From positions 1-44,929 of the forward strand of contig CAXTOX010000016.1 of the NCBI GenBank assembly GCA_964245885.1: a stretch of DNA of 44,929 nt, read 5' to 3'. The DNA comes from CAHJWO01 sp964245885. GTDB lineage: Bacteria > Verrucomicrobiota > Verrucomicrobiia > Chthoniobacterales > SZAS-18. The notes beneath the pieces were generated by a model, which saw only the letters and a program-made list of their open reading frames with translations, made no database searches and was not told where the DNA came from. This document shows positions 35,639-44,153 of the stretch, in pieces. The position numbers and the translations under genes are program-made. How positions within the stretch are numbered: position 1 is the stretch's first letter; each line of letters opens with the position of its first letter.

Positions 35639-36541
35639 ATGGCTGATCCCAAGTCCGACCCCCATCCACCACGTCCCCGGTTGTTGCTGGCCGACGTGGA
35701 CGGCACGCTCGTCACCAAGGAAAAAATCCTCACCGACCGCGCACAGGAAGCGGTCAGGAAACTGCACGCGGCGGGGATCGGGTTCGCCATCACCAGCGGA
35801 CGGCCGCCGCGCGGCATAGCGATGCTGACCGGACCGCTGGAGATCACGACGCCCCTCGCGGCGTTCAACGGCGGACTGTTCGTCAAGCCCGACCTGACCA
35901 TCATCGAGCAGCACGTCCTGAAAAAAGACGTGGTGGAGGCGGTCATCAAAATCATCGAAGAACACGGGCTGGGCGTGTGGGTCTACCGGGGCAACGATTG
36001 GTTCGTGCACGAACGCCACGGGGCGCACGTGGACCGCGAGGAGTGGACGGTGAAGTTCCCGCCGACCGTGGTGGACAGCTACGAGGGCAAGACCGACGAC
36101 GTGGCAAAGATCGTCGGCGTCAGCGACGACTTGGATGCCGTCGCCAAGTGCGAGCAGGCGGTGCAGGAAACGTTCGGCGGAAAGGTCGGCACGAAGAAGG
36201 GGACGCCGCAACGGGACATCTCACGCGAGGACGACGCGAAGAACCAGCCGACGGTGTCCGCGGCGCGCTCGCAGCCGTACTACCTCGACGTGACCCACCC
36301 GGACGCGAACAAGGGTGGCGTGGTTGGCGTGCTCGCGCGGATGCTCAAGATCAAACCCGAAGAGATCGCCACCATCGGCGACATGCCCAACGATGTGTCG
36401 ATGTTCGCCAAGGGAGGCATCGCGATCGCCATGGGGCAGTCGAGCGACGAGGTGAAAGGTGCGGCGCACGAGGTGACGACCTCCAGCGAAGAGGAGGGGT
36501 TCGCGAACGCGGTGGAGCGGTTCATCCTGGGCGCGGGCTGA
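35639..36541 (+). CDS. Cof-type HAD phosphatase
   Basis: 300 residues. Motif I is LLLADVDGTLV (nucleophile Asp19, acid Asp21), motif II is AITSGRPPRG and motif IV is IGDMPNDVSMF (Asp248, Asp252). A large C2 cap lies between, as in Cof/YkrA-type phosphatases of sugar phosphates or nucleotides. A roughly 40-residue insert (about 190-215, GTKKGTPQRDISREDDAK) is longer than usual in the cap. The start at 35639 follows the pattern MADPKSDPHPP; an extension upstream to 35390 is antisense to the secreted-protein gene. The substrate cannot be told from sequence. Confidence 0.9.
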   Translation: MADPKSDPHPPRPRLLLADVDGTLVTKEKILTDRAQEAVRKLHAAGIGFAITSGRPPRGIAMLTGPLEITTPLAAFNGGLFVKPDLTIIEQHVLKKDVVEAVIKIIEEHGLGVWVYRGNDWFVHERHGAHVDREEWTVKFPPTVVDSYEGKTDDVAKIVGVSDDLDAVAKCEQAVQETFGGKVGTKKGTPQRDISREDDAKNQPTVSAARSQPYYLDVTHPDANKGGVVGVLARMLKIKPEEIATIGDMPNDVSMFAKGGIAIAMGQSSDEVKGAAHEVTTSSEEEGFANAVERFILGAG

Positions 36542-36596
36542 TCCGCATAGAAAAATCCCATCGTCGGTCGTGCGGGCGGCGAATCAGACCTTCCAG

Positions 36597-37067
36597 ATGA
36601 AGACGAAATCTTTCAAAGGTGGGCTGTTGGTTGGCTTGCTGGCTCTTGCCGGCTGCACCCAAAACGGAACGCCCAACAACGGAACCCAGAACGGCCGACC
36701 CAACTATCGCGGCCCTACCGCCAGCACCCATCCTGACGCCGATCCCGAGTCCACCCGCCGCATGATCACCGGTTCGCACGTCCCGCAGCCGACTGACCGT
36801 CCCACGTTCGCCAACGTCTCCGCTAATGTTCCCGTGGGGAGCGCTTCCCGCCGACCCGATTCGTTGATTCCATCCGAGCCGACGGTTGGCGCGGGTAACC
36901 AGAGCAACTACCGCCTGCGGGAACCGAGCACCGGCGCGGGGCCACAAGGTGAGCCGACGGTGAGAGGGGAATCGGACGACGCGTCTTCCAGGGGAACGCC
37001 CGCACCAAGTCCGAGGACGACGCACAAACCGAAGCCCAAGCCGAGCCCCACTCCGTCCTCGAACTGA
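36597..37067 (+). CDS. Disordered lipoprotein (156 aa)
   Basis: A lipoprotein signal MKTKSFKGGLLVGLLALAGC gives an anchored Cys at 20. The rest is low-complexity and rich in Pro, Thr, Asn, Gly and Arg, ending in THKPKPKPSPTPSSN. No folded domain is recognisable. It may be a cell-wall-spanning tether or spacer. It lies between the HAD gene (56 bp) and the aldolase (53 bp) on the same strand, so it may be co-transcribed. Confidence 0.65.
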   Translation: MKTKSFKGGLLVGLLALAGCTQNGTPNNGTQNGRPNYRGPTASTHPDADPESTRRMITGSHVPQPTDRPTFANVSANVPVGSASRRPDSLIPSEPTVGAGNQSNYRLREPSTGAGPQGEPTVRGESDDASSRGTPAPSPRTTHKPKPKPSPTPSSN

Positions 37068-37120
37068 GCATGGGACAGGCAGTTGCCACGCACCGCAGGT
37101 CCGATCTAACTTGCCCGACG

Positions 37121-38046
37121 ATGCAAAACACCAACCGCGTCAAAGAAATCCTCTCCTGGTACGGCAGCGACAATCCCGGGGTGCTCGCCAACCTCGCCCG
37201 CATCATGAACACCGGCCGCCTGGCGGGCACGGGAAAATTCGTGATCCTGCCGGTGGACCAGGGGTTTGAACACGGGCCGGCGCGTTCGTTCGCGTCCAAT
37301 CCCCCCGCTTACAATCCGCTGTACCATTACCAGTTTGCCATCGACGCAGGCTGCAACGCATACGCCGCGCCGCTTGGTTTCCTGGAGGCGGGCGCGCGAG
37401 AGTTCGCGGGGGAGATTCCGCTCATTCTCAAGGTCAACGACCACGAATTGCTCGGTGGAGACGAGAAGGACCCGGACCAGGCGATCACGGGCAGCGTGGA
37501 GGATGCGCTCCGCATCGGCGCGGCGGCGGTCGGGTTCACGATCTATCCCGGCAGCGCGAACGCGCGCAAGATGTACGGGCAGATCGAGGAGATCGGCAAA
37601 GAAGCCAAGAAAAACGGTCTTGCCGTGGTGATTTGGAGCTATCCGCGCGGGTCGGCGTTGAGCAAAGAAGGCGAGACGGCGATCGACGTGTGCGGGTACG
37701 CGGCGCACATCGCGGCGCAGTTGGGCGCGAACATCATCAAGGTGAAAACCCCACCGCGTACCTGGAGCAGGAAGCGGCCAAGGCGATCTACGAGAAGGAA
37801 CAGGTTCCCATCGGCACGATTGCCGAGCGGGTGGCGCACGTGGTGAGATGCACGTTTGACGGGCGGCGCATCGTGATCTTCTCGGGCGGCGCGCACGAGG
37901 CCGACGACAAGTTGCTCGAACAGGTGCGCGGCATCCAGGCCGGCGGCGGGTTCGGGTCGATCATCGGCCGGAACAGTTTCACCCGTAAGAAAGAGGACGC
38001 GCTGAAGCTGCTCGGGACGATCATGGATATCTACAAGGGCAAGTAG
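37121..38046 (+). CDS. fbaB: Class I fructose-bisphosphate aldolase (frameshifted)
   Basis: Two frames together make a complete DhnA/FbaB-type aldolase of 308 residues, which cleaves fructose 1,6-bisphosphate to triose phosphates. Visible parts are FVILPVDQGFEHGP near the N-terminus, FTIYPGSANARKMY, the Schiff-base strand GANIIKVKTP and, after the break, PTAYLEQEAAKAIYEKEQ, IVIFSGGAHEADDK and GSIIGRNSF. The break is at the C4 run 37749-37752: one extra C restores the frame. Because both halves are well conserved and this is a central enzyme, a base-calling error is more likely than a pseudogene. The start MQNTNRVKEIL at 37121 is preferred to 37070. Confidence 0.9.
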
Positions 38047-38058
38047 CAGCTCCGGTCA

Positions 38059-38073
38059 GGCCGCGAAGCGGCC
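38059..38073 (+). terminator. Short GC hairpin after the aldolase
   Basis: GGCCGC-GAA-GCGGCC, 12 bp past the aldolase stop, between convergent genes. It has no T-run, so termination strength is uncertain. Confidence 0.4.
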
Positions 38074-38091
38074 GGTCGTCTAAGGAAGGTC

Positions 38092-38125
38092 CTGATGCCT
38101 CTCCGAAGCAGTCCCTACCTTGGTG
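38092..38125. repeat. Dispersed repeat, family B, degenerate third arm
   Basis: CTGATGCCTCTCCGAAGCAG followed by TCCCTACCTTGGTGG resembles the 33-bp arms at 24995 and 25084, including the inner CCTCTCCGA core. It runs into the last codons of the convergent TPR gene, so the insertion may have supplied that gene's 3' end. Confidence 0.6.
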
Positions 38126-38906
38126 GGAACGCCGCCGAGACGGCGGGTATCGTGGATGTTGCGTCGACCCGGTAAGATTTTCCATGAGCGTAAAGATCGA
38201 CTCGATCGTGCGCCGTGACGAAAAACCCCTTGTACTGACCTGCGGTCCGCGCATCGGCGTGGGCGGCCTTGATGGCGGCTCGTTCCGCGTCGGTCGCGCG
38301 CTTGGCATCGCCAGCTTCGGCGTAGGCCGCCGCCAAGGTATCGAGGTATTTGACCGAACCGGGCACCGTCTCGCAGGCTTGCAGGGCGAGGGCGACGGCC
38401 TGACGACCGTTGCGCAAGGAAGCGTCGGGGTTCGTTGCGCGAATCCAGGCGAGATCGTTGAGGGGATCGGTGAACGAACGATCTGCACGGGCGGCCCGCG
38501 CGAGTTCGGTTGCCTCGGCGGCGGTGTCGTGTTGTTCACGGCGGATGAGGGCGCGGCCGTAGGCCATGACGGCGAGGGTTCGCGCCGGTGCTTTCTGACG
38601 GCGCGCGAGGTCGATGGCGCGACCAAAATCGGCCAGCGCTCCCTCGTATTCGCGCGCTCCCCAGTGGGCCAGGGCGCGGCGGCGGTAAGCCTCGAGATCC
38701 CCCGGCTGGGCGGCGATCTGCCGGTCGCAGGCGGCGAGCAGGGCGTGGTAATCCTGCTTGCGCTCGGCTTGAGCCAAACCGTCGAGGAACTGGCGGCTAT
38801 TCGCCCGGTCGGTCGGGGCAGCGAAGACCGTCGGCGTGGCCGCAACGATCACCAGGCAGAGGATCAGTGGTAGGTTCCGGGAACAGTAGTGGTCGAAGCG
38901 TGGCAT
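38115..38906 (-). CDS. Secreted tetratricopeptide-repeat protein
   Basis: 263 residues. A signal peptide (PLILCLVIVAATPTVFAAP) is followed by helical pairs that fit TPR units: AYRRRALAHWGAREYEGALADFGRAI and, nearer the C-terminus, VKYLDTLAAAYAEAGDAKRATDAERAA. TPR proteins bind other proteins in the periplasm or outer membrane; the partner is unknown. The last residues (STIPAVSAAFPPR) are coded next to or within a dispersed repeat, so the natural end may differ from relatives. It is divergent from the topoisomerase gene. Confidence 0.8.
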   Translation of the reverse strand: MPRFDHYCSRNLPLILCLVIVAATPTVFAAPTDRANSRQFLDGLAQAERKQDYHALLAACDRQIAAQPGDLEAYRRRALAHWGAREYEGALADFGRAIDLARRQKAPARTLAVMAYGRALIRREQHDTAAEATELARAARADRSFTDPLNDLAWIRATNPDASLRNGRQAVALALQACETVPGSVKYLDTLAAAYAEAGDAKRATDAERAAIKAAHADARTAGQYKGFFVTAHDRVDLYAHGKSYRVDATSTIPAVSAAFPPR

Positions 38907-39041
38907 CGGCGATGAGAGAAAGCGGTTTTCGTGCCGTGACGACCGGGTCGAATTCGTTGGTTTACCGATGGATGGAGGTTGTACAATTGCGCCAGATGTA
39001 GTAAATGTATTTCTCGCGAATCAATATCTTGCGTTTTTAGC

Positions 39042-41267
39042 ATGGCTGCCCGTTCACAAACCCCCGCGCCGTCCGGCCCCGACAATCTCCCGCTTGGCCC
39101 CATCGGTCATGGTCCGTTCAACGGCAACGGCCACGAGCAGCGGCATCCGCTCGCGGCGGATGGCCTGATGGACGCCGGGGCAGTGACCGCGCCGGACGAA
39201 ACGCCGCTGCCGGAATTTGGCGACGGCGACGGCACCACCGGTGGCCTCCCGCCGGAGGCTGCTCCGCACGCGCCGCCGCCAGACGACCCGCCGTTTCGGG
39301 CGCTGATGGACCGTAATTTCCTGTCCTACGCCAGTTATGTGATCCGTGACCGCGCCATCCCGGCGTTGGAGGACGGCCTCAAGCCCGTGCAGCGACGCAT
39401 CCTGCACTCCATCCACCGCAACGACGACGGCAAGTTCATCAAGGTCGCCAACATCGTCGGCTACTCGATGCAATTCCACCCGCACGGCGACGCTTCCATC
39501 GCGGACGCGCTGGTGGTGCTCCAGCAAAAGCGCTACCTCATCGAGGGTCAGGGGAACTTCGGCAACATTTACACGGGCGACCCGGCGGCGGCCTCGCGCT
39601 ACATCGAGTGCCGGCTGACCGACCTCGCACGCAACGAGATCTTCAACGACAAAATCACGCAGACGATCCCCAGCTACGACGGGCGCAACCAGGAACCCGT
39701 CACGCTGCCCGCCAAGCTGCCGCTGTTGCTGATGCTCGGCGCGGACGGCATCGCGGTGGGCCTGAGCACGCGCGTTCTGCCGCACAACTTCTGTGAACTG
39801 ATCGAGGCGCAAGTTGCCATCCTCCAGGGCAAACCCTTCGAGGTGCTGCCGGACTTCGTGCAGGGCGGCATCATGGATGCGAGCAATTATGCCAAGGGCA
39901 TGGGGAAGATCCGGGTGCGCGCGGTCATCGAGCCCAAGCCGCACGTGCCCGGCGTGCTCGTGATCCGGCAGCTTCCCGCGAGCACGACGACGGACTCGCT
40001 CATCGCCTCCATTGAGGAGGCGGCGCGCAAGAAGAAAATCCGGATCAAGTCCATCGACGATTTCACCGCCGAGACGGTGGAAATCGAGATCAAGCTGGCT
40101 CCCGGCGAGGACGCGAAGAAGACGATTGCCGCGCTGTACCTCTTCACAGAATGTGAGCAGTCCATCTCGACGCGCCCGGTAGTCATCCGGGGTGACCGGC
40201 CCGTGGAGATGGACGTGGACGAAATCCTGCGCGCCAACACAGTGCAGCTTCTCTCCCTGCTCAAGCGGGAACTCGAACTCCGCCGCACCGAACTCTCCGA
40301 GGGCATCCACCAGAAGACCCTCGCGCAAATCTTCATCGAAAACCGCCTCTACAAGGCCATTGAAAAGTGCACGACCTACGAGGCCGTGCAGAAGTCGGTG
40401 CTCGACGGGGTCAACAAGTTCCGCGAGCAGTTCCGGCGCGACGTGACCAACGACGACGTGGAGACCCTGCTGGCGTTGCGGATCAAGCGCATCTCGGCGT
40501 TCGACATCGCGCAAAACCGTCGCGACATCGACGACCTCCTGCGCCAGTTGGATGAGACGGAAAAAAACCTCAAGGGTCTGACGAAGTACGCTATCGGCTA
40601 CCTCAAGAACCTGCTCAAGACCTACGGCAAACAGTACCCGCGGCTGACCCAGACGGCGACCTTCGAGGATGCCGACGCCCGGCAGGTGGCGGTGCGCAAC
40701 CTCGCCGTCGCCTACGACCCGGTGAAGGGCTACCTCGGCTACGGGGTCAAGGGCGAGGGGCTGGAACCGGCCTTCCGTGCGTCCGAACTGGATCGCGTGC
40801 TGACCGTGACTGCCGACGGGCGCTACAAGGTGATGCCTCCGCCGGAAAAACTCTTCGTGGACCGCGACCTGCACCTGTACGCACTGTTCGGGCGCGACGT
40901 GGTGTACACGCTCGTCTACACCACGTCTTCGGCGACGTACGTGAAGCGGTTTACCTTCGGCGGGGCGATCCTCAACAAGGAGTACCAGTGCGTGCCGCCC
41001 AAAGCGAAGATCCAGCTCCTCACCGCTGAGGGATTGGAGCGGGTCTATATCAAGTACAAGCCATTCAAGCCCGGGAAACGCAGCGGCGCGGGCAAGGCCG
41101 GCGGCACACCCGACGAGCAGATCGTCGAACTGGCCGACCTGCCCGTGCAAACGCCAAAGCAACTCGGCACGCTCATCAGCCACCGGGCGGTTGATTGGCT
41201 CAAGACGACCCGCCCGCGCGGCTGGAACGAGACCGGCGGACCTGCCATCGGGCCGCTGTTTAATTGA
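39042..41267 (+). CDS. parC: Type IIA topoisomerase subunit A (ParC-like)
   Basis: 741 residues. The DNA-breakage domain starts near residue 85 with FLSYASYVIRDRAIPALEDGLKPVQRRIL. The quinolone-region equivalent is FHPHGDASIADALV and the catalytic tyrosine is Tyr187 in AAASRYIECRLT. A coiled-coil and tower region follow (YKAIEKCTTYEAVQ...). The C-terminal beta-pinwheel is short and I see no GyrA box, which favours topoisomerase IV over gyrase. An 85-residue Pro/Gly-rich N-terminal extension is unusual. The start MAARSQTPAP at 39042 is a reasonable choice; an upstream ATG at 38979 adds a Cys-rich stretch that looks non-coding. The partner ParE is not in the window. Confidence 0.9.
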   Translation: MAARSQTPAPSGPDNLPLGPIGHGPFNGNGHEQRHPLAADGLMDAGAVTAPDETPLPEFGDGDGTTGGLPPEAAPHAPPPDDPPFRALMDRNFLSYASYVIRDRAIPALEDGLKPVQRRILHSIHRNDDGKFIKVANIVGYSMQFHPHGDASIADALVVLQQKRYLIEGQGNFGNIYTGDPAAASRYIECRLTDLARNEIFNDKITQTIPSYDGRNQEPVTLPAKLPLLLMLGADGIAVGLSTRVLPHNFCELIEAQVAILQGKPFEVLPDFVQGGIMDASNYAKGMGKIRVRAVIEPKPHVPGVLVIRQLPASTTTDSLIASIEEAARKKKIRIKSIDDFTAETVEIEIKLAPGEDAKKTIAALYLFTECEQSISTRPVVIRGDRPVEMDVDEILRANTVQLLSLLKRELELRRTELSEGIHQKTLAQIFIENRLYKAIEKCTTYEAVQKSVLDGVNKFREQFRRDVTNDDVETLLALRIKRISAFDIAQNRRDIDDLLRQLDETEKNLKGLTKYAIGYLKNLLKTYGKQYPRLTQTATFEDADARQVAVRNLAVAYDPVKGYLGYGVKGEGLEPAFRASELDRVLTVTADGRYKVMPPPEKLFVDRDLHLYALFGRDVVYTLVYTTSSATYVKRFTFGGAILNKEYQCVPPKAKIQLLTAEGLERVYIKYKPFKPGKRSGAGKAGGTPDEQIVELADLPVQTPKQLGTLISHRAVDWLKTTRPRGWNETGGPAIGPLFN

Positions 41268-41310
41268 CGGCGGGGTTTGCCAAGTGCCGAGGTGCGCTTA
41301 CTTTGGCGGC

Positions 41311-41934
41311 GTGAAATTTTTCCACCTCGTTCCGGCCGCCGCGGTTTTCGTGACAACGTTTTGCGCCGCGGCCCGTGCCGACGACGCCAAGGATGCGCTC
41401 GTGGCCGCCGAAAAGGCGGCCAAGGATGCGCCCGCCTACCGCCTGAAGGTGACTTCCACTGATCCTACCACGAAGGTGGCCGCCGCCATGACCATCGAGA
41501 TTGTCAACCCGGAGACGATGCACCTGAAGTCCGAGAGCGGCGGACAATCGCAGATGGAAGTATACTCTGATGGCCAGAAAGTGTTCATGAGCCACGCGGG
41601 TAGCCCTATGCAGGAAGCGCCCCCGCAGGTCGCGGCCATGATGAAGCAGATGAAGGACCAGGTCTCGGGTGATGCCATGTCGAAGCTCGCGCAGAACGCG
41701 AAGTTCGTCGGGCACGAGACGGTCGGCGGCACGCCGGCGTCGGTCTACACGTTCGAGGCCGATATGATGGGCATGCACATGGCGTCGAAGGAGTGGGTGT
41801 CGGACAAGGATCACCGGCCGATCAAGGTCGAGAGCGTGACGAAGGGCAGCGTCGCCAACCAGGAAGTGAACCAGAACACGACGGCGACGTACGAGTTCGA
41901 TCCCTCGATCAAGGTGGTCATGCCCCAACCTTGA
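41311..41934 (+). CDS. Secreted LolA-like protein
   Basis: 207 residues from a GTG start. A signal peptide (FHLVPAAAVFVTTFCAAARA) is followed by a beta-rich domain: YRLKVTSTDP, AAMTIEIVNPETMHLKSE, QMEVYSDGQKVFMS and KEWVSDKDHRPIKVES. Alternating strands without cysteines fit the LolA/LolB-type half-barrel that binds lipids or lipoproteins, but the match is by fold pattern only. Met is frequent (MMKQMK, MMGMHM), a little like copper-tolerant periplasmic proteins. It follows parC by 43 bp. Confidence 0.65.
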   Translation: MKFFHLVPAAAVFVTTFCAAARADDAKDALVAAEKAAKDAPAYRLKVTSTDPTTKVAAAMTIEIVNPETMHLKSESGGQSQMEVYSDGQKVFMSHAGSPMQEAPPQVAAMMKQMKDQVSGDAMSKLAQNAKFVGHETVGGTPASVYTFEADMMGMHMASKEWVSDKDHRPIKVESVTKGSVANQEVNQNTTATYEFDPSIKVVMPQP

Positions 41935-41953
41935 GGTAGCAGGTCGCCGTTCG

Positions 41954-42667
41954 TTAATCCCGGATGTGCCGGTGGCGGTATGGCTTGTAACCCTGTTCGT
42001 GCAGCATCGACACGGGGATATCGACCAGCAGCACCTTCCAGGTGGGCGGTGAACCGGCTTCGTAGGCGTACAAACGCTCGTGCTTCGGGTTCGTCCATTC
42101 CTTGAAGAGTAGGACGTGGTTGTTGTCCGAGTTGAGGACATCAGCCGTGCGCAGGTCTTCGTAAGAGGCGAGGGCGTCGCAAACCTCCGGCAGGGTACGG
42201 GTGGAGTAGACATGCGGCAGCCGCCAGCAGCGTGAAACCAAGCCCGAGCAATCGATCCCCACCGCGTGCCGGCTGACGGCGGCGTCGAGTTGGCGGCGCT
42301 TGTCCGCGCTGTAAACATCCCCAGCGTACTTGCCCGCGCGCAGCCCTTCGGCAAACTCCTCCAGCGAACTGAACCCGCCCCACATGTAGGGCACGCCGAC
42401 GTTCTTTTCGCCCGGAGCCCACCAGCCGGGGCGCGTGCCGGGACGGCGGAAACCTGCGTCCGGGGTGTCCACCTGGATGCCGTCCGCGTCCCGTCCGTGA
42501 AAAGCGTTCCGCGCTGACGGCGTCCAGACGAATTGCTGGTAGGTGACGGCCGTTTCGATGGCCTGTCGGCGGGTGACTTCCTCCTGTCCGGCCGCGTGGA
42601 AAACGAACGGCCCGCCGCCACCGAAAGCGACGATCCAGAGCGCGGCTAGCTTCGGGCGAAAGGTCAT
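41954..42667 (-). CDS. NlpC/P60-like cell-wall hydrolase
   Basis: 237 residues. A signal-like N-terminus (LAALWIVAFGGGGPFVFHAAG) leads to a cysteine-peptidase-like domain with the nucleophile motif GIDCSGLVSRCW (Cys140) and the histidine in DNNHVLLF (His184). This order is the NlpC/P60 signature; such enzymes cut peptide cross-links in peptidoglycan. The WGG of GVPYMWGGFSS is also a common NlpC/P60 feature. The start MTFRPK at 42667 is preferred over 42691. It is divergent from larC, 113 bp away. The in vivo substrate is inferred from the family. Confidence 0.8.
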   Translation of the reverse strand: MTFRPKLAALWIVAFGGGGPFVFHAAGQEEVTRRQAIETAVTYQQFVWTPSARNAFHGRDADGIQVDTPDAGFRRPGTRPGWWAPGEKNVGVPYMWGGFSSLEEFAEGLRAGKYAGDVYSADKRRQLDAAVSRHAVGIDCSGLVSRCWRLPHVYSTRTLPEVCDALASYEDLRTADVLNSDNNHVLLFKEWTNPKHERLYAYEAGSPPTWKVLLVDIPVSMLHEQGYKPYRHRHIRD

Positions 42668-42780
42668 GGAGCGACTGGCCGCACCGTACACCGCGCCACC
42701 GCAGCCCGAAGAGGAAAAACGGTGGCTTGTCGGAAACTTCTGCTATTTTCTCAGGGCCGGACGTTCCCGGCCGAATTTCT

Positions 42781-43635
42781 ATGCGCGTCCTTTTTCTCGA
42801 TTGTTTTTCCGGCATCAGCGGTGACATGACCGTTGGCGCGCTGTGCGATCTCGGCATCAAGCCCTCGGCATTCGAGTGGGAACTCTCCAAGCTCGAAGTC
42901 GGCGATTTCCACATGCACTTCGAGCGGGCCAAGCGTCAGCAGATCGAGGGCGTCAAGTTCGGCATCCACGCCGGGTCGACCCATACGCACGATCAGGACG
43001 AGGAATCCGACGAGCACGGAGAGGTTCACGCTCATGCGCACGAGCACGAACACGAACAAGAGCACGACCATGGCCACGACGATCACGAGCACCATCATCA
43101 CGATGACCACGAACACGGCCGGTCGTACGCGGAGATTCGTTCGCTGATCGAGTCCAGCGACCTGTCGGACTTTGTCAAGAAACACGCCCTGGGCATCTTT
43201 CACCGGGTGGCCGTGGCCGAGGCGAAAATCCATGGCGCGATGGTCGAGTCCATCGGCTTCCACGAGGTCGGCGCGCTCGATTCCATCGCGGACATCGTGC
43301 TGGCGTGCGTCGGCATCGAGGAACTCGGCGTCGAGAAGGTCTTCTGCGGTTCGCTGGCAAATGGACGCGGCTGGATCGACTGCGAACACGGCCGTTTCCC
43401 GATCCCGGCCCCGGCAACCCTGGAGATTCTCAGCGGTATCCCGGTGGGCCAAATCGACGAGCCGTTCGAGTTCATCACGCCGACGGGCGCGGCCATCGCG
43501 GCGGAGTTCGCGGCGGGTTTCGGACCAATGCCTCGGATCAAGGTCGAGAAGATCGGCTACGGACTGGGCAGCCGGGACATCCCGAGCCGTCCCAACGTCC
43601 TGCGCGCAGTGCTCGGCGAACTTGAAGGGGGCTGA
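42781..43635 (+). CDS. larC: LarC N-terminal part, nickel insertion protein
   Basis: 284 residues. The start MRVLFLDCFSGISGDM is the family signature. Between residues 68 and 112 lies a very His/Glu/Asp-rich loop (HEHEHEQEHDHGHDDHEHHHH) suited to nickel storage. GFHEVGALDSIADIVLACVG, GSLANGRGWIDCEHGRFPIPAPATLE and FITPTGAAIAAEF are all LarC blocks. LarC is the CTP-dependent cyclometallase that inserts nickel into the pincer cofactor used by lactate racemase LarA and relatives. The frame ends GELEGG-TGA at a G5 run; one extra G would join it to the next frame as a single full-length LarC. The larA, larB and larE genes are not in the window. Confidence 0.92.
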   Translation: MRVLFLDCFSGISGDMTVGALCDLGIKPSAFEWELSKLEVGDFHMHFERAKRQQIEGVKFGIHAGSTHTHDQDEESDEHGEVHAHAHEHEHEQEHDHGHDDHEHHHHDDHEHGRSYAEIRSLIESSDLSDFVKKHALGIFHRVAVAEAKIHGAMVESIGFHEVGALDSIADIVLACVGIEELGVEKVFCGSLANGRGWIDCEHGRFPIPAPATLEILSGIPVGQIDEPFEFITPTGAAIAAEFAAGFGPMPRIKVEKIGYGLGSRDIPSRPNVLRAVLGELEGG

Positions 43636-43640
43636 CCCGC

Positions 43641-44153
43641 ATGGACCCCGCGCCGGCAACGGGTCGTTACGCGACGGACACCGTCACGCAGATCGAGGCG
43701 AACCTCGACGATCTCTCGCCCGAGATCGTCGGCGCGACGCTCGACCGGTTGCTGACCGCCGGGGCGCTGGACGCATTTTTCACGCCCGCGCAGATGAAAA
43801 AAAATCGTCCGGGCGTGCTCCTGACCGTGTTGTGCGAACCGGATGCGGTCGAGCGAATGGCCGGCGTGATCTTCCGCGAGACCACGTCGTTCGGCCTGCG
43901 GTTGAGCGAGAAGCGCCGTCTGAAGCTGGAGCGGCGGTTCGAGACCGTGCCGACCCCGTACGGTGAAATCCAGGTCAAGCTCGGGTTCGACGCGCACGGG
44001 ACGCCGCTGCAAGTCGCGCCGGAGTACGAGAGCTGCCGTGTCGCGGCGGAGCGAACCGGGGTGGCGCTGCGGGAGGTGTACGCGGCTGTGACGGAAGCGT
44101 TTCGAAAAAGCCTCGTGCAAAGTCCGCCAAGCCACAAAGAAAGCGGGGAATAA
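43641..44153 (+). CDS. larC: LarC C-terminal part
   Basis: 170 residues. YATDTVTQIEANLDDLSPEIVGATLDRLLTAGALDAFFTPAQMKKNRPGVLLTVL is the conserved second half of LarC, including the DD metal or nucleotide site. It begins 5 bp after the previous stop, in the -1 frame relative to it. In Lactiplantibacillus plantarum larC is likewise two frames joined by programmed frameshifting; in many bacteria it is one gene. Here the sequence AAGGGGGCTGA is not a standard slippery heptamer, and similar G/C-run breaks occur in two other genes, so a missing G is the simpler reading. Confidence 0.9.
   Translation: MDPAPATGRYATDTVTQIEANLDDLSPEIVGATLDRLLTAGALDAFFTPAQMKKNRPGVLLTVLCEPDAVERMAGVIFRETTSFGLRLSEKRRLKLERRFETVPTPYGEIQVKLGFDAHGTPLQVAPEYESCRVAAERTGVALREVYAAVTEAFRKSLVQSPPSHKESGE

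Noticed and set aside
39054..41183. A 709-codon open frame antisense to the topoisomerase gene
   Set aside because: It mirrors the codon periodicity of a GC-rich gene, its product is Arg/His/Val-rich without motifs, and the opposite strand encodes a clear ParC-like protein.
43625..43636. Canonical -1 slippery heptamer in larC
   Set aside because: The in-frame codons GGG GGC are preceded by A, so the X XXY YYZ pattern is not met and P-site re-pairing on AGG would mismatch.
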